A stretch of 64,000 nucleotides of DNA from Ruegeria pomeroyi DSS-3 (lineage in GTDB: Bacteria; Pseudomonadota; Alphaproteobacteria; Rhodobacterales; Rhodobacteraceae), in the NCBI RefSeq assembly GCF_000011965.2, contig NC_006569.1, positions 1 through 64,000 of the forward strand. Reading direction: 5' to 3'. The translations under genes were made by a program, and so were the position numbers. Numbering within the stretch: position 1 is the stretch's first letter; each line of letters begins with the position of its first letter. This document shows, one piece after another, positions 45,091 through 53,555 of the stretch. A model generated the notes under the pieces. That model was not told the origin of the DNA. It did no database searches and saw only the letters and a list, made by a program, of their open reading frames with translations.

Positions 45091-46998
45091 ATGTCGGACC
45101 ACGATAACAACCTGAGCGTCACCCGCCGCGGCCTGCTGGGCGCGACAGCCACCGGCGCCGTTCTCGCCAGCACCGGGCTGGGTGCCACCCTGATGACCGC
45201 GCGCGAGGCATCCGCCGCCGCCAAGGTCAATCTCGAACCCGGCGAGCTGGACGAGTATTACGGCTTCTGGTCCTCGGGTCAGACCGGCGAGCTGCGTATC
45301 CTCGGCATCCCCTCGATGCGCGAGCTGATGCGGGTGCCGGTGTTCAACCGCTGCTCGGCGACCGGCTGGGGCCAGACCAACGAGTCGCTCAAGGTGCTGA
45401 CCGAGGGCCTCTTGCCCGAGACCAAGCAGTTCCTGGCGTCCAACGGCAAGAAAACCTATGACAACGGCGACCTGCACCACCCGCATATGTCGTTCACCGA
45501 TGGCACCTATGACGGCCGTTACCTGTTCATGAACGACAAGGCCAACACCCGGGTGGCCCGCGTGCGCTGCGACGTGATGAAATGCGACAAGATCATCGAG
45601 ATCCCCAATGCGCATGACATCCACGGCCTGCGGCCGCAGAAATACCCGCGCACCGGCTATGTCTTTGCCAATGGCGAGCACGAGGCGCCGCTGGTCAATG
45701 ACGGCCAGATCCTCGATGATCCCTCGCAATATGTGAACATCTTCACCGCGATTGACGGCGACAGCATGGAGATCGCCTGGCAGGTGATCGTGTCGGGCAA
45801 CCTCGACAACACCGATTGCGACTATCAGGGCAAATACGCCTTTTCGACCTCGTACAACTCGGAAATGGGCATGAACCTGGCCGAGATGACCGAGAACGAG
45901 CTGGACCATGTGGTTGTCTTCAACCTCAAGGAAATCGAGGCTGGCATCGCGGCGGGCGATTATCAGGAGCTGAACGGCGTCAAGGTCGTCGACGGGCGCA
46001 AGGGCGCGGGCAACAACTATACCCGCTATATCCCGATCCCCAACAGCCCGCACGGCGTGAACGCCGCCCCCGACAAGCGCCACATCATGATCAACGGCAA
46101 GCTGTCGCCCACCGTCTCGGTGATCGACGTCGAGAAGGTCGATGCGCTGTTTGCCGACAATGCCGATCCGCGCTCGGCCATCGTGGCCGAACCGCAGCTG
46201 GGCCTTGGGCCGCTTCACACCGCATTCGACAACAAGGGCAACGCTTATACCACCCTGTTCCTGGACAGCCAGGTGGTGAAGTGGAACATCGCAAAGGCGA
46301 TCGAGGCCTATGCCGGCGCCGATGTTGACCCGATCCTCGACAAGGTCGATGTGCAGTATCAGCCGGGCCACAACTCGACCTCGATGGGTGAAACCGCCGA
46401 GGCCGATGGCAAATGGCTGATCTCGATGAACAAGTTCTCGAAGGACCGGTTCCTGAACGTCGGCCCCCTGAAGCCCGAGAACGAGCAGCTGATCGACATT
46501 TCCGGCGACAAGATGAAGGTGGTGCATGACGGCCCGACCTTTGCCGAGCCGCATGACAGCATCATCGTGCACCGGTCCAAGGTGAACCCGGTCAACGTCT
46601 GGGACCGCAACGACCCGATGTGGGAAGACGCCCGCCAGCAGGCCGCCGCCGATGGTGTCGACCTGGAGGAAGGTGCCGAAGAGCCGATCCGCGATGGCAA
46701 CAAGGTACGGGTCTACATGACGTCCGTGGCGCCGACCTTCAGCCTCGAGAAGTTCACGGTGAAGCAGGGCGACGAGGTGACGATCTATGTCACCAACCTC
46801 GACGATGTGGATGATGTGACCCACGGGCTGTGCATGGCCAACTTTGGCATCGCGATGGAAGTGGCGCCGCAGGCGACCGCTTCGGTCACGTTCATTGCCG
46901 ACCGTCCGGGCGTGCACTGGTTCTATTGCCAGTGGTTCTGCCACGCGCTGCACATGGAAATGCGTGGCCGTATGTTTGTCGAACCGCGGGGAGCATAA
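45091..46998 (+). CDS. nosZ: Nitrous-oxide reductase NosZ (clade I, Tat-exported)
   Basis: A 635-aa periplasmic copper enzyme reducing N2O to N2. Tat signal [18 protein letters not shown]. CuZ histidines are in [42 protein letters not shown] and EPHDS; CuA ligands are in VTHGLCMAN and [17 protein letters not shown]. The Tat signal places it in clade I. The AAAGGAGG ribosome site is the strongest in the window. Follows nosR by 14 bp. Confidence 0.98.
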   Translation: MSDHDNNLSVTRRGLLGATATGAVLASTGLGATLMTAREASAAAKVNLEPGELDEYYGFWSSGQTGELRILGIPSMRELMRVPVFNRCSATGWGQTNESLKVLTEGLLPETKQFLASNGKKTYDNGDLHHPHMSFTDGTYDGRYLFMNDKANTRVARVRCDVMKCDKIIEIPNAHDIHGLRPQKYPRTGYVFANGEHEAPLVNDGQILDDPSQYVNIFTAIDGDSMEIAWQVIVSGNLDNTDCDYQGKYAFSTSYNSEMGMNLAEMTENELDHVVVFNLKEIEAGIAAGDYQELNGVKVVDGRKGAGNNYTRYIPIPNSPHGVNAAPDKRHIMINGKLSPTVSVIDVEKVDALFADNADPRSAIVAEPQLGLGPLHTAFDNKGNAYTTLFLDSQVVKWNIAKAIEAYAGADVDPILDKVDVQYQPGHNSTSMGETAEADGKWLISMNKFSKDRFLNVGPLKPENEQLIDISGDKMKVVHDGPTFAEPHDSIIVHRSKVNPVNVWDRNDPMWEDARQQAAADGVDLEEGAEEPIRDGNKVRVYMTSVAPTFSLEKFTVKQGDEVTIYVTNLDDVDDVTHGLCMANFGIAMEVAPQATASVTFIADRPGVHWFYCQWFCHALHMEMRGRMFVEPRGA

Positions 46999-47001
46999 GT
47001 C

Positions 47002-48258
47002 ATGCGCTGGCCCCTGCTGATTGCGACCCTTATTGCCTCGCCCCTTTGGGCGGCGGATTGGGACGTGCCCAACCGGGCGGGGGCCATTTCCGAAACACTG
47101 GCCCAGGCGGCGGATGGTGACACCCTCCGCCTGGCGCCCGGTATCTATGCCGAAACCCTGGTCCTGTCCCGGCCCGTCACCCTTGACGGGATGGGGCGGG
47201 CCACCATCGACGGGCAAGGCACCGGCAGCGTGATCACCGTGACCGGCCCCGGCGTGACCCTGCGCGGGCTCACCGTGATCGGCTCCGGCTCGGACCATGA
47301 CGGGATCGACAGCGGTATCCAGCTGACCAAGACCGCCCGCGCCCCGGTGGTGGAAAACAACGTGCTGATCGGCAATCTCTACGGCGTCGATATCCACGGC
47401 GCCAAGGATGCGCTGGTCAAGGGCAACCGGATCGAAGGCCGTCAGGACCGCCGCATGAACGCGCGCGGCAATGGCGTCTATGTCTGGAACGCCCCCGGCG
47501 CGGTTGTTGAGGGCAATGATATCCAATACGGCCGCGATGGCATCTTCGTGAACTCCTCGCGCCGCAATCTGTTCCGCGACAACCTGTTCCGCGATCTGCG
47601 TTTTGCCGTGCATTACATGTATGCCGACAATTCCGAGGTCTCGGGCAATGTCTCGATCGGCAACGATCTGGGTTATGCGGTGATGTTCACCAGCCGGGTC
47701 AAGGTGGTCGACAATGTCTCGATCGGCGACCGCGAACACGGGGTCATGCTGAACTATGCCAATGACAGCGTGATCTCGGGCAATGTGGTGAAGGGGGCGA
47801 AAGAGAAATGCACCTTCCTCTACAATGCCAACAAGAACGAGTTTACCAACAACTGGTTCGAAGGCTGCGGCATCGGCATCCATTTCACCGCCGGGTCCGA
47901 GCGGAACCGGATCGTCGGCAACGCCTTTGTCGGTAACCGGACCCAGGTGAAATATGTCTCGACCCGCTGGGTCGAGTGGTCCGAGGATGGGCGCGGCAAT
48001 TACTGGTCCGATTTTGCGGCCTATGACGTGAACGGCGACGGCATCGCCGACGCCCCCTATCGCCCCAACGACAGCATGGACCATGTGCTGTGGACCCAGC
48101 CGGCGGCCAAGTTGCTGCTCGGCTCCCCCGCCGTGCAGCTGCTGCGCTGGTCGCAATCCGCCTTTCCGGCCCTTTTGCCCGGCGGCGTGATCGACAGCAA
48201 CGCCCTGATCAAAGCCCCTGAACCCTCAGCCCTGAAAAAGGTGCCTCATGACGGATAA
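47002..48258 (+). CDS. nosD: NosD copper-site maturation protein
   Basis: A 418-aa periplasmic right-handed beta-helix protein needed, with the NosFY ABC transporter, to build the CuZ site. Signal peptide 1-15 (ending LWA-AD), then repeated parallel-helix turns such as VVENNVLIGNLYGVDIHGAK and VSGNVSIGNDLGYAVMFT. Starts 3 bp after the nosZ stop and overlaps nosF by 11 bp. Confidence 0.95.
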   Translation: MRWPLLIATLIASPLWAADWDVPNRAGAISETLAQAADGDTLRLAPGIYAETLVLSRPVTLDGMGRATIDGQGTGSVITVTGPGVTLRGLTVIGSGSDHDGIDSGIQLTKTARAPVVENNVLIGNLYGVDIHGAKDALVKGNRIEGRQDRRMNARGNGVYVWNAPGAVVEGNDIQYGRDGIFVNSSRRNLFRDNLFRDLRFAVHYMYADNSEVSGNVSIGNDLGYAVMFTSRVKVVDNVSIGDREHGVMLNYANDSVISGNVVKGAKEKCTFLYNANKNEFTNNWFEGCGIGIHFTAGSERNRIVGNAFVGNRTQVKYVSTRWVEWSEDGRGNYWSDFAAYDVNGDGIADAPYRPNDSMDHVLWTQPAAKLLLGSPAVQLLRWSQSAFPALLPGGVIDSNALIKAPEPSALKKVPHDG

Positions 48259-49141
48259 GGCCCTGACCATCGAAACCCTGTGCAAGGATCGCGGACCGAC
48301 CCGCGTTCTGAGCGATGTGTCTCTGCATGTCGCCCCCGGCGAGCGCGTGGCGCTGCTGGGCCATAACGGCGCCGGTAAATCGACGCTGATCAAATCCATC
48401 CTGGGCCTGACCCGGATCGACGGTGGCAGCATTCGCATCGGCACTGCCGCGCCCGGCAGCGCTCAGGCCCGGCGCGAGACCGCCTATCTGCCCGAGGCGG
48501 TCTCGTTCCACCCGGCCCTGACCGGGCGCGAGCAGCTGAGGCTGTTCGCCCGCCTGTCCGGCGAGCGGGCCGATGTGTCCGGATTGCTGGAGCGGGTCGG
48601 GCTGGCCGACGCGATGGACCGCCGCATCGGCGCCTATTCCAAGGGGATGCGGCAGCGACTGGGCCTCGCCCAGGTGCTGCTCGGCAAACCCCGTGTGGCG
48701 CTGCTGGACGAGCCGACGAGCGGTTTGGACCCGATCTCGCGGCAGGATCTCTATGCCATCATCGACGAACTGGCGGGGCAGGGGGCGGCGGTCCTGATCG
48801 CCAGCCATGCCCTGACCGAGGTCGAGGCCCGCACCGACCGCATCGCCATCCTGCGCAAGGGGGTCAAGGTGGCTGACGACACACTGGCCAACCTGTCTGC
48901 GCTGGCGGGTCTGCCAATCCGCTTGCGGGTCAGGGCGCGCGAGAACGCCGATGCGCTGGCCGCCCGGCTGGGCGGCAGCCGCGTCAACGGTGCCTCGGTC
49001 GAGCTGCTGTGCGATCCCGCCGACAAGATGACGGCGCTGCGCAGCATCGCCGCCATGGGCGAGGCGGTTGTCGATGTCGACATGACCCCGCCCCGGCTGG
49101 AGGACCTCTATCGCCATTATGCAAAGGAGACGCTGCAATGA
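48248..49141 (+). CDS. nosF: NosF ABC transporter ATPase
   Basis: A 297-aa ABC ATPase: Walker A GHNGAGKSTLIKS, signature YSKGMRQRLGLAQ, Walker B VALLDEPTSGLDP, H-loop ASHALTEVE. With NosY it powers NosD for NosZ metal-centre assembly. Overlaps nosD (11 bp) and nosY (4 bp). Confidence 0.95.
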   Translation: MTDKALTIETLCKDRGPTRVLSDVSLHVAPGERVALLGHNGAGKSTLIKSILGLTRIDGGSIRIGTAAPGSAQARRETAYLPEAVSFHPALTGREQLRLFARLSGERADVSGLLERVGLADAMDRRIGAYSKGMRQRLGLAQVLLGKPRVALLDEPTSGLDPISRQDLYAIIDELAGQGAAVLIASHALTEVEARTDRIAILRKGVKVADDTLANLSALAGLPIRLRVRARENADALAARLGGSRVNGASVELLCDPADKMTALRSIAAMGEAVVDVDMTPPRLEDLYRHYAKETLQ

Positions 49142-49959
49142 CCCGTTTTCTTGCGGTTGCCCAAACCGAAATGCTGATCCTGCGCCGCAACCGCTGGCTG
49201 CTGGTCGCGACCCTGATCATGGTCCTGTTCGCGCTGGCGCTGACATTTGCGGGCAGCGCGCCCACCGGCACGCTGGGGGTCGATATGCTGACGGTCTCGG
49301 TCGCCTCGATGACCACGCTCAGCGTCTATCTGGCGCCGCTCCTGGCGTTGATGATCTCGTTTGACGCGGTGGCGGGCGACATGGACCGGGGCAGCCTGCC
49401 CCTGCTGCTGTCCTATCCGGCGGGGCGGGGCGAGATTCTGCTGGGCAAGTTCGCCGCGCATCTGGCCGCCCTGGCATTCGCCATGACCGTCGGGTTTGGC
49501 ACTGCCGGTGCCGTCGCGGCCTGGTTCGGTGGCGCGGGTCCTGAAAGCCTGATGGCGCTCTTGCGCCTCATCCTCACCTCGATCCTGCTGGGCGCCGCCT
49601 TTCTGGCGCTGGGATACCTGCTGTCCGCGACCGCCCGAGGCTCGGCCGCGGCGGCGGGTCTGTCGGCCGGGCTCTGGCTGGTTTTTGTCGTCCTCTACGA
49701 TCTTGGCCTGTTGGGGGCCGTGGTCATGGACAAGGGCGGCACCTTCACCCAATCTGTCTTCCCCTGGGTGATGGTGGCCAACCCGGCCGACGCCTTCCGG
49801 CTGTGGAACATCGCCGCGACCGAGGGGGTCGCCATGGCCTCGGGCATGACCGGCGCCGCACAGGCGCTGCCGGTCTGGGCCGCGCCCGCCTCGCTGCTCA
49901 TCTGGCCGGTGCTGGGGCTGTTGTTGGCCCGCGCCGCCTTCCGGAGGGTCGAGCCATGA
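49138..49959 (+). CDS. nosY: NosY ABC transporter permease
   Basis: A 273-aa permease with six predicted helices. After a basic start (EMLILRRNRWLLVATLIMVL) come the NosY/ABC-2 segments MISFDAVAGDMDRGSLPLLL and SYPAGRGEILLGKFAAHLAA. Coupled to nosF and nosL by ATGA overlaps. Confidence 0.94.
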   Translation: MTRFLAVAQTEMLILRRNRWLLVATLIMVLFALALTFAGSAPTGTLGVDMLTVSVASMTTLSVYLAPLLALMISFDAVAGDMDRGSLPLLLSYPAGRGEILLGKFAAHLAALAFAMTVGFGTAGAVAAWFGGAGPESLMALLRLILTSILLGAAFLALGYLLSATARGSAAAAGLSAGLWLVFVVLYDLGLLGAVVMDKGGTFTQSVFPWVMVANPADAFRLWNIAATEGVAMASGMTGAAQALPVWAAPASLLIWPVLGLLLARAAFRRVEP

Positions 49960-50477
49960 GAACCCTTGCCCTGATCGCGCTGATTGCGCTGGCCGCCTGC
50001 AAGGAGGAAGAGGCCGCCGCGCCGCCTGTGCCGGTCGATCTGACCGAAAGCGCGCTCAGCTATTTCTGTCAGATGAACGTGGCCGAACATGGCGGGCCAA
50101 AGGGCCAGATCCACCTCAAGGGGCATCCGGCACCGCTGTTCTTTGCCCAGGTGCGCGACATGGTCGCTTATCTCAAAAGCCCCGAGCGCGAGGCCGAGAT
50201 CACCGCCGTTTACGTCAGCGACATGGGCGCTGCGCGCAGCTGGGCCGAGCCCGGGCCGGGCAACTGGATCGCCGCCGATAGCGCGCTTTTTGTCACCGGC
50301 GCCGATGTGGCGGGCGGCATGGGCGCGCCCGAACTGGTGCCCTTTGCCACGCCCGAGGCCGCCGCGCGGTTCATCGCGCGTCATGGCGGTCAGGCGCTGC
50401 CGCTCAACGACATTCCCGATGCCGCGGTCCTGGGTCCGGTCGACCTGACCCAGCCGCTGGCGACACCGGTGCTGTAA
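49956..50477 (+). CDS. nosL: NosL copper chaperone lipoprotein
   Basis: A 173-aa lipoprotein (lipobox LAAC, Cys16) that binds Cu(I) and supplies NosZ. The metal region FCQMNVAEHGGPKGQIHLKG and AADSALFVTGADVAGGMGA are conserved in NosL. Last of nosRZDFYL; no nosX follows, so the FMN for NosR must come from an ApbE elsewhere, such as the gene at 31.7 kb. Confidence 0.94.
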   Translation: MRTLALIALIALAACKEEEAAAPPVPVDLTESALSYFCQMNVAEHGGPKGQIHLKGHPAPLFFAQVRDMVAYLKSPEREAEITAVYVSDMGAARSWAEPGPGNWIAADSALFVTGADVAGGMGAPELVPFATPEAAARFIARHGGQALPLNDIPDAAVLGPVDLTQPLATPVL

Positions 50478-50512
50478 TTCCGCACCCGCAACCCAAAGAG
50501 AAGGAGAACCCC

Positions 50513-50890
50513 ATGTTCAAAAACCGACTGATCCTGACCATTCTGGCCGCAGGGCTGGCGCTGCCCGCCCTGGCCGATGGCGATGCCGACAAGGGCAAGA
50601 AAGTGTTCAACAAGTGCAAGGCCTGCCATGCGGTCGGCGAGGGCGCGGCCAACAAGGTCGGGCCACAGCTGAACGGCATCATCGGTGCCGCCGCCGGTCA
50701 GGTCGAAGGGTTCAAGTATTCCGACGCCCTGATCGAGGCCGCCGCAGGGGGTCTGGTCTGGGACGACGAGAGCCTGGCCGCGTTTCTGGCCAAGCCCAAG
50801 GATTTCATGAAGGGCACCAAGATGTCCTTTGCCGGGCTCAAGAAGGAAGACGAGATCGAAAACGTCATCGCCTATTTGCAAGGATTCTGA
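50513..50890 (+). CDS. Periplasmic cytochrome c (c2/c550 type)
   Basis: A 125-aa soluble class I cytochrome c: signal peptide 1-21 (ending LPALA-DG), heme motif CKACH in FNKCKACHAVGEGAANKVGP, and the Met ligand in GTKMSFAGLKKEDE. Placed 35 bp after nosL with an AGAAGGAG site; a likely electron carrier to NosZ, which needs a small cytochrome or pseudoazurin donor. That pairing is inferred from position. Confidence 0.92.
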   Translation: MFKNRLILTILAAGLALPALADGDADKGKKVFNKCKACHAVGEGAANKVGPQLNGIIGAAAGQVEGFKYSDALIEAAAGGLVWDDESLAAFLAKPKDFMKGTKMSFAGLKKEDEIENVIAYLQGF

Positions 50891-50921
50891 CCTTGCCGGG
50901 CGGGTCGCCCGGCGGCCCGCC

Positions 50922-51536
50922 CTAACCTTCGAGCGAGACCCAGAGCACGCGCGCGTCTTCGTCACTGGTCGAGACGCAGCCATGACCCATGCCGCTGTCG
51001 TAATAGACGCTGTCGCCCGCCTTCATCGGCAGGGGCCGGTAGTGTTCGGTATAAAGGGTCAGCTCGCCGCTCAGCACGAACATGAACTCTTCGCCCCGGT
51101 GGCGCACCCAGGTGTCGAACTCGCTGACGTCGCGGGCCTTGATCGTGCTGATATAGGGCAGCATCCGCTTGCTGGTCAGTTCGGTACACAGCAATTCGTG
51201 GTCATAGGTGCCGGTGACCTGATGTTCGCCCTGGTCCTTGCGGGTGAAATCGCGCCGGCCCGAGATGTCGCTCTTGCCCGATTGCACGAACAGTTGCGGC
51301 GTCTCCAGATCCAGCGCCTGCATCAGGCGGCGGATGATGTCGAAACTGGGCCGGGTCTGGTTGTTCTCGATCTTGGACAGGGTCGAGCGGCCGATCGCGG
51401 CCGACCGTGCGGCCTCTTCCAGCGTCAGGCCCTTGTCCTTGCGGGCGTCGCGAATCATTTTGCCCAGCGTTTCGCCATCGGGCGCTTCCAGCGCTTCGGG
51501 GCTCAACCCCTCGTCCTCGGCCTGTACCGGTTCCAT
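50922..51536 (-). CDS. XRE-family regulator with cupin domain
   Basis: A 204-aa regulator: HTH at about 22-77 (LGKMIRDARKDKGLTLEEAA; AIGRSTLSKIENNQTRPSFD) and a C-terminal cupin-2 sensor (RHRGEEFMFVLSGELTLYTE, GDSVYYDSGMGHGCVS). I chose the ATG preceded by GGAGGGATGAT; one five codons upstream is also possible. Divergent from gcvTHP and convergent with the cytochrome gene. Two overlapping short palindromes 85-105 bp upstream may be its operator. Relatives control amino acid, polyamine or methylated-amine genes; a link to gcv is inferred. Confidence 0.88.
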   Translation of the reverse strand: MEPVQAEDEGLSPEALEAPDGETLGKMIRDARKDKGLTLEEAARSAAIGRSTLSKIENNQTRPSFDIIRRLMQALDLETPQLFVQSGKSDISGRRDFTRKDQGEHQVTGTYDHELLCTELTSKRMLPYISTIKARDVSEFDTWVRHRGEEFMFVLSGELTLYTEHYRPLPMKAGDSVYYDSGMGHGCVSTSDEDARVLWVSLEG

Positions 51537-51915
51537 ATCATCCCTCCGCATGTCCCCAATTCCTTGCAGGATCAGCCTAACCCAATCAAAATTTCTCACG
51601 CAAATCTTTTGTTGCGAATAAGGGAAAAGTTTCCTATAGGAGACGCACCTTGTGTGCGACGGGATACAATCCGCGCGCCAACAGGGCATTCAGGGGGGTT
51701 CTCGTGAGCGAGCGCGTTTCGTCACTGATCGGCAGAGGGGAGGGCCAACCAGGCCCCGCCCCTGCCGCGGGCCGCAGGTCCACCTCCGAAAAACTACCGT
51801 TCCGGTCCGCGCCTGTCGCTGGCCTCTCTCTCCTCCTCCCGGCCTCACCGGGCGTGGACCGGAACGGTTTCTTCTCCGCCGCATCCTGTCTTTCAGCCCA
51901 AGGGATTCCCCAGTC
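51537..51915. promoter_or_regulatory. gcvT leader and divergent promoter region with a long hairpin
   Basis: 379 bp without a gene. Near the regulator are GGAAA-AG-TTTCC (51623-51634) and TCCTATAGGA (51632-51641). In the gcvT half an 18-bp stem is formed by 51796-51813 and 51851-51868 (17 Watson-Crick pairs and one G-U) around a pyrimidine-rich 37-nt loop, with its base 48 bp before the gcvT ATG. The glycine riboswitch core sequence is not present. A short pseudo-ORF through this region is ignored. Confidence 0.6.
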
Positions 51916-53013
51916 ATGACCGATACGCCCAAACGCACCCCGCTCTATGATCTGCATGTCGAGCTTGGCGGCAAGATGGTGGATTTCGCCGGATGGGAAA
52001 TGCCGGTGCAATACCCGATGGGGATCATGGGCGAGCACAAGCAGTGCCGCGAAAAGGCGGCGCTGTTCGATGTCAGCCACATGGGGCAGGTGATCCTGCG
52101 CGGGGACGATATCGGCGCCAAGCTGGAAAAGCTTTGCCCACAGGTGTTCTTGACCCTGCCCGAGGGCAAGGCGCGTTACGGCTTCTTTACCAATGCCGAG
52201 GGCGGCATCATGGATGACCTGATCGTGTCGAATGCCGGCGAGTATTTCTTTGTCGTGGTGAACGCGGCGCTGCGCCATCAGGATATCCCGCATTTGGCGG
52301 CGCATCTGGATGGGGTCGAGGTGACCGAGATCTTCGACCGCGCGCTGGTCGCGGTACAGGGCCCCAGCGCCGAGGATGTGGTGGGCCGCCTCTGCCCCGC
52401 CGCGCGCGATCTGAAATTCATGGAGACGATGCTGGGAGAGATCGACGGCGTAGACTGCCGTATCTCGCGGCTGGGCTATACCGGCGAGGACGGTTACGAG
52501 ATTTCGATCCCCGAGGGCGAGGCGATCCGCATCTCGCGCCTGTTCCTGGCGCATGAGGATTGCGAACCGGCGGGCCTGGGCGCCCGCGACAGCCTGCGGC
52601 TGGAGGCGGGGCTGTGCCTCTATGGCAATGACATCGACAACGGTACCTCGCCGATCGAGGCCAGCCTGCTCTGGGCAATCCAGAAACGGCGCCGCGAAGA
52701 GGGCGGGTTTCCGGGCGCCGGGCGCATCCTGAAAGAGATCGCTGAAGGTGCCCCGCGCAAGCTGGTCGGTATCAAGCCCGAAGGTAGGGCGCCTGCCCGC
52801 CAGCATGTGGAGATCCAGAGCCTTGGCGGCGAGACCATCGGCGAGATCACCTCGGGCGGGTTCGGCCCGACGGTCGGCGCTCCGGTGGCGATGGGCTATG
52901 TCGCCAGCGCTCATGCTGCACCCGGCGAAAAGGTGAACCTGATTATCCGGGGGAAGGCCCAGCCTGCCGAGATCGTTGCGCTGCCCTTTGTTGCGCAGAA
53001 TTACAAACGTTAA
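51916..53013 (+). CDS. gcvT: Glycine cleavage system T protein (aminomethyltransferase)
   Basis: A 365-aa THF-dependent T protein taking the methylene group from the aminomethyl-lipoyl arm of GcvH. Features: TPLYDLHVELGGKMVDFAGW, MPVQYPMGI, LFDVSHMGQV (the catalytic Asp region is RLGYTGEDGYEI), LGARDSLRLEAGLCLYGND and the C-terminal GEITSGGFGPTVGAPVAMGY. First of gcvTHP; a pair of palindromes separates it from gcvH. Confidence 0.96.
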   Translation: MTDTPKRTPLYDLHVELGGKMVDFAGWEMPVQYPMGIMGEHKQCREKAALFDVSHMGQVILRGDDIGAKLEKLCPQVFLTLPEGKARYGFFTNAEGGIMDDLIVSNAGEYFFVVVNAALRHQDIPHLAAHLDGVEVTEIFDRALVAVQGPSAEDVVGRLCPAARDLKFMETMLGEIDGVDCRISRLGYTGEDGYEISIPEGEAIRISRLFLAHEDCEPAGLGARDSLRLEAGLCLYGNDIDNGTSPIEASLLWAIQKRRREEGGFPGAGRILKEIAEGAPRKLVGIKPEGRAPARQHVEIQSLGGETIGEITSGGFGPTVGAPVAMGYVASAHAAPGEKVNLIIRGKAQPAEIVALPFVAQNYKR

Positions 53014-53039
53014 CCCAGCCCTGCCGCGCGGCAGGGGGC

Positions 53040-53086
53040 ACAAAGCCTTGTAAAGGCTTTGTCCACAAGGTTTTTACAAAACCTTG
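53040..53086. repeat. Tandem pair of palindromes with 3-nt centres, gcvT-gcvH gap
   Basis: ACAAAGCCTT-GTA-AAGGCTTTGT (53040-53062) and CAAGGTTTT-TAC-AAAACCTTG (53066-53086), three bases apart, both perfect. Spacing, arm length and centre size match the pair at 30.8 kb. In the gcv message they would form two hairpins between gcvT and gcvH, possibly setting transcript ratios or stability. Confidence 0.8.
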
Positions 53087-53133
53087 CCCCCGCCTGTGGT
53101 AACCGAAACATACTATCTGAAGGATCGACAAAC

Positions 53134-53499
53134 ATGACCATCTATTACTCCGAAGATCACGAATGGCTCAGCGTCGAGGGCGAGATCGCCACGCTGGGTA
53201 TCACCAAACACGCTGCCGACCAGCTGGGCGAGGTGGTGTTCATCGAACAGAAAGAGGCCGGTGATGCCTTTGCCCAGGGCGACGAGATCGGCGTGATCGA
53301 ATCGGTCAAGGCGGCTTCGGAGATCTATGCCCCTGTTGATGGCGAAGTGGTCGAGGTGAACGAGGAACTGGCCGACAATCCCGGCGCTCTGAACGACAGC
53401 CCCGAGGGCGATGCCTGGATCTACAAGATCAAGCTCAGCGATCCCGCCCAGCTTGACGGCTTGATGGATCTCGCCGCCTATACCGACATGATCGGCTAA
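53134..53499 (+). CDS. gcvH: Glycine cleavage system H protein
   Basis: A 121-aa lipoyl carrier. The lipoylated Lys59 is in IGVIESVKAASEIYAPVDG; EHEWL-type N-terminus (SEDHEWLSVEGEIATLGITK) and the C-terminal LADNPGALNDSPEGDAWIYK are normal. ATG preceded by GAAGGATCG; an upstream in-frame start would read through the palindromes. Confidence 0.97.
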   Translation: MTIYYSEDHEWLSVEGEIATLGITKHAADQLGEVVFIEQKEAGDAFAQGDEIGVIESVKAASEIYAPVDGEVVEVNEELADNPGALNDSPEGDAWIYKIKLSDPAQLDGLMDLAAYTDMIG

Positions 53500-53555
53500 G
53501 CCGCCGGCCGCCGGCCCTGCCGGCGGCACCCACCGCCTGACGAGGACGCAGAGCC

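Noticed and set aside
44941-48156. A 1071-codon open frame on the minus strand opposite nosZ and nosD
   Set aside because: It mirrors the codon bias of the real genes on the other strand. nosZ and nosD carry all expected motifs, and the antisense translation shows no domain and no ribosome site.
51661-51915. Glycine riboswitch before gcvT
   Set aside because: The conserved glycine aptamer core is not present on the plus strand; only a different long hairpin is seen.
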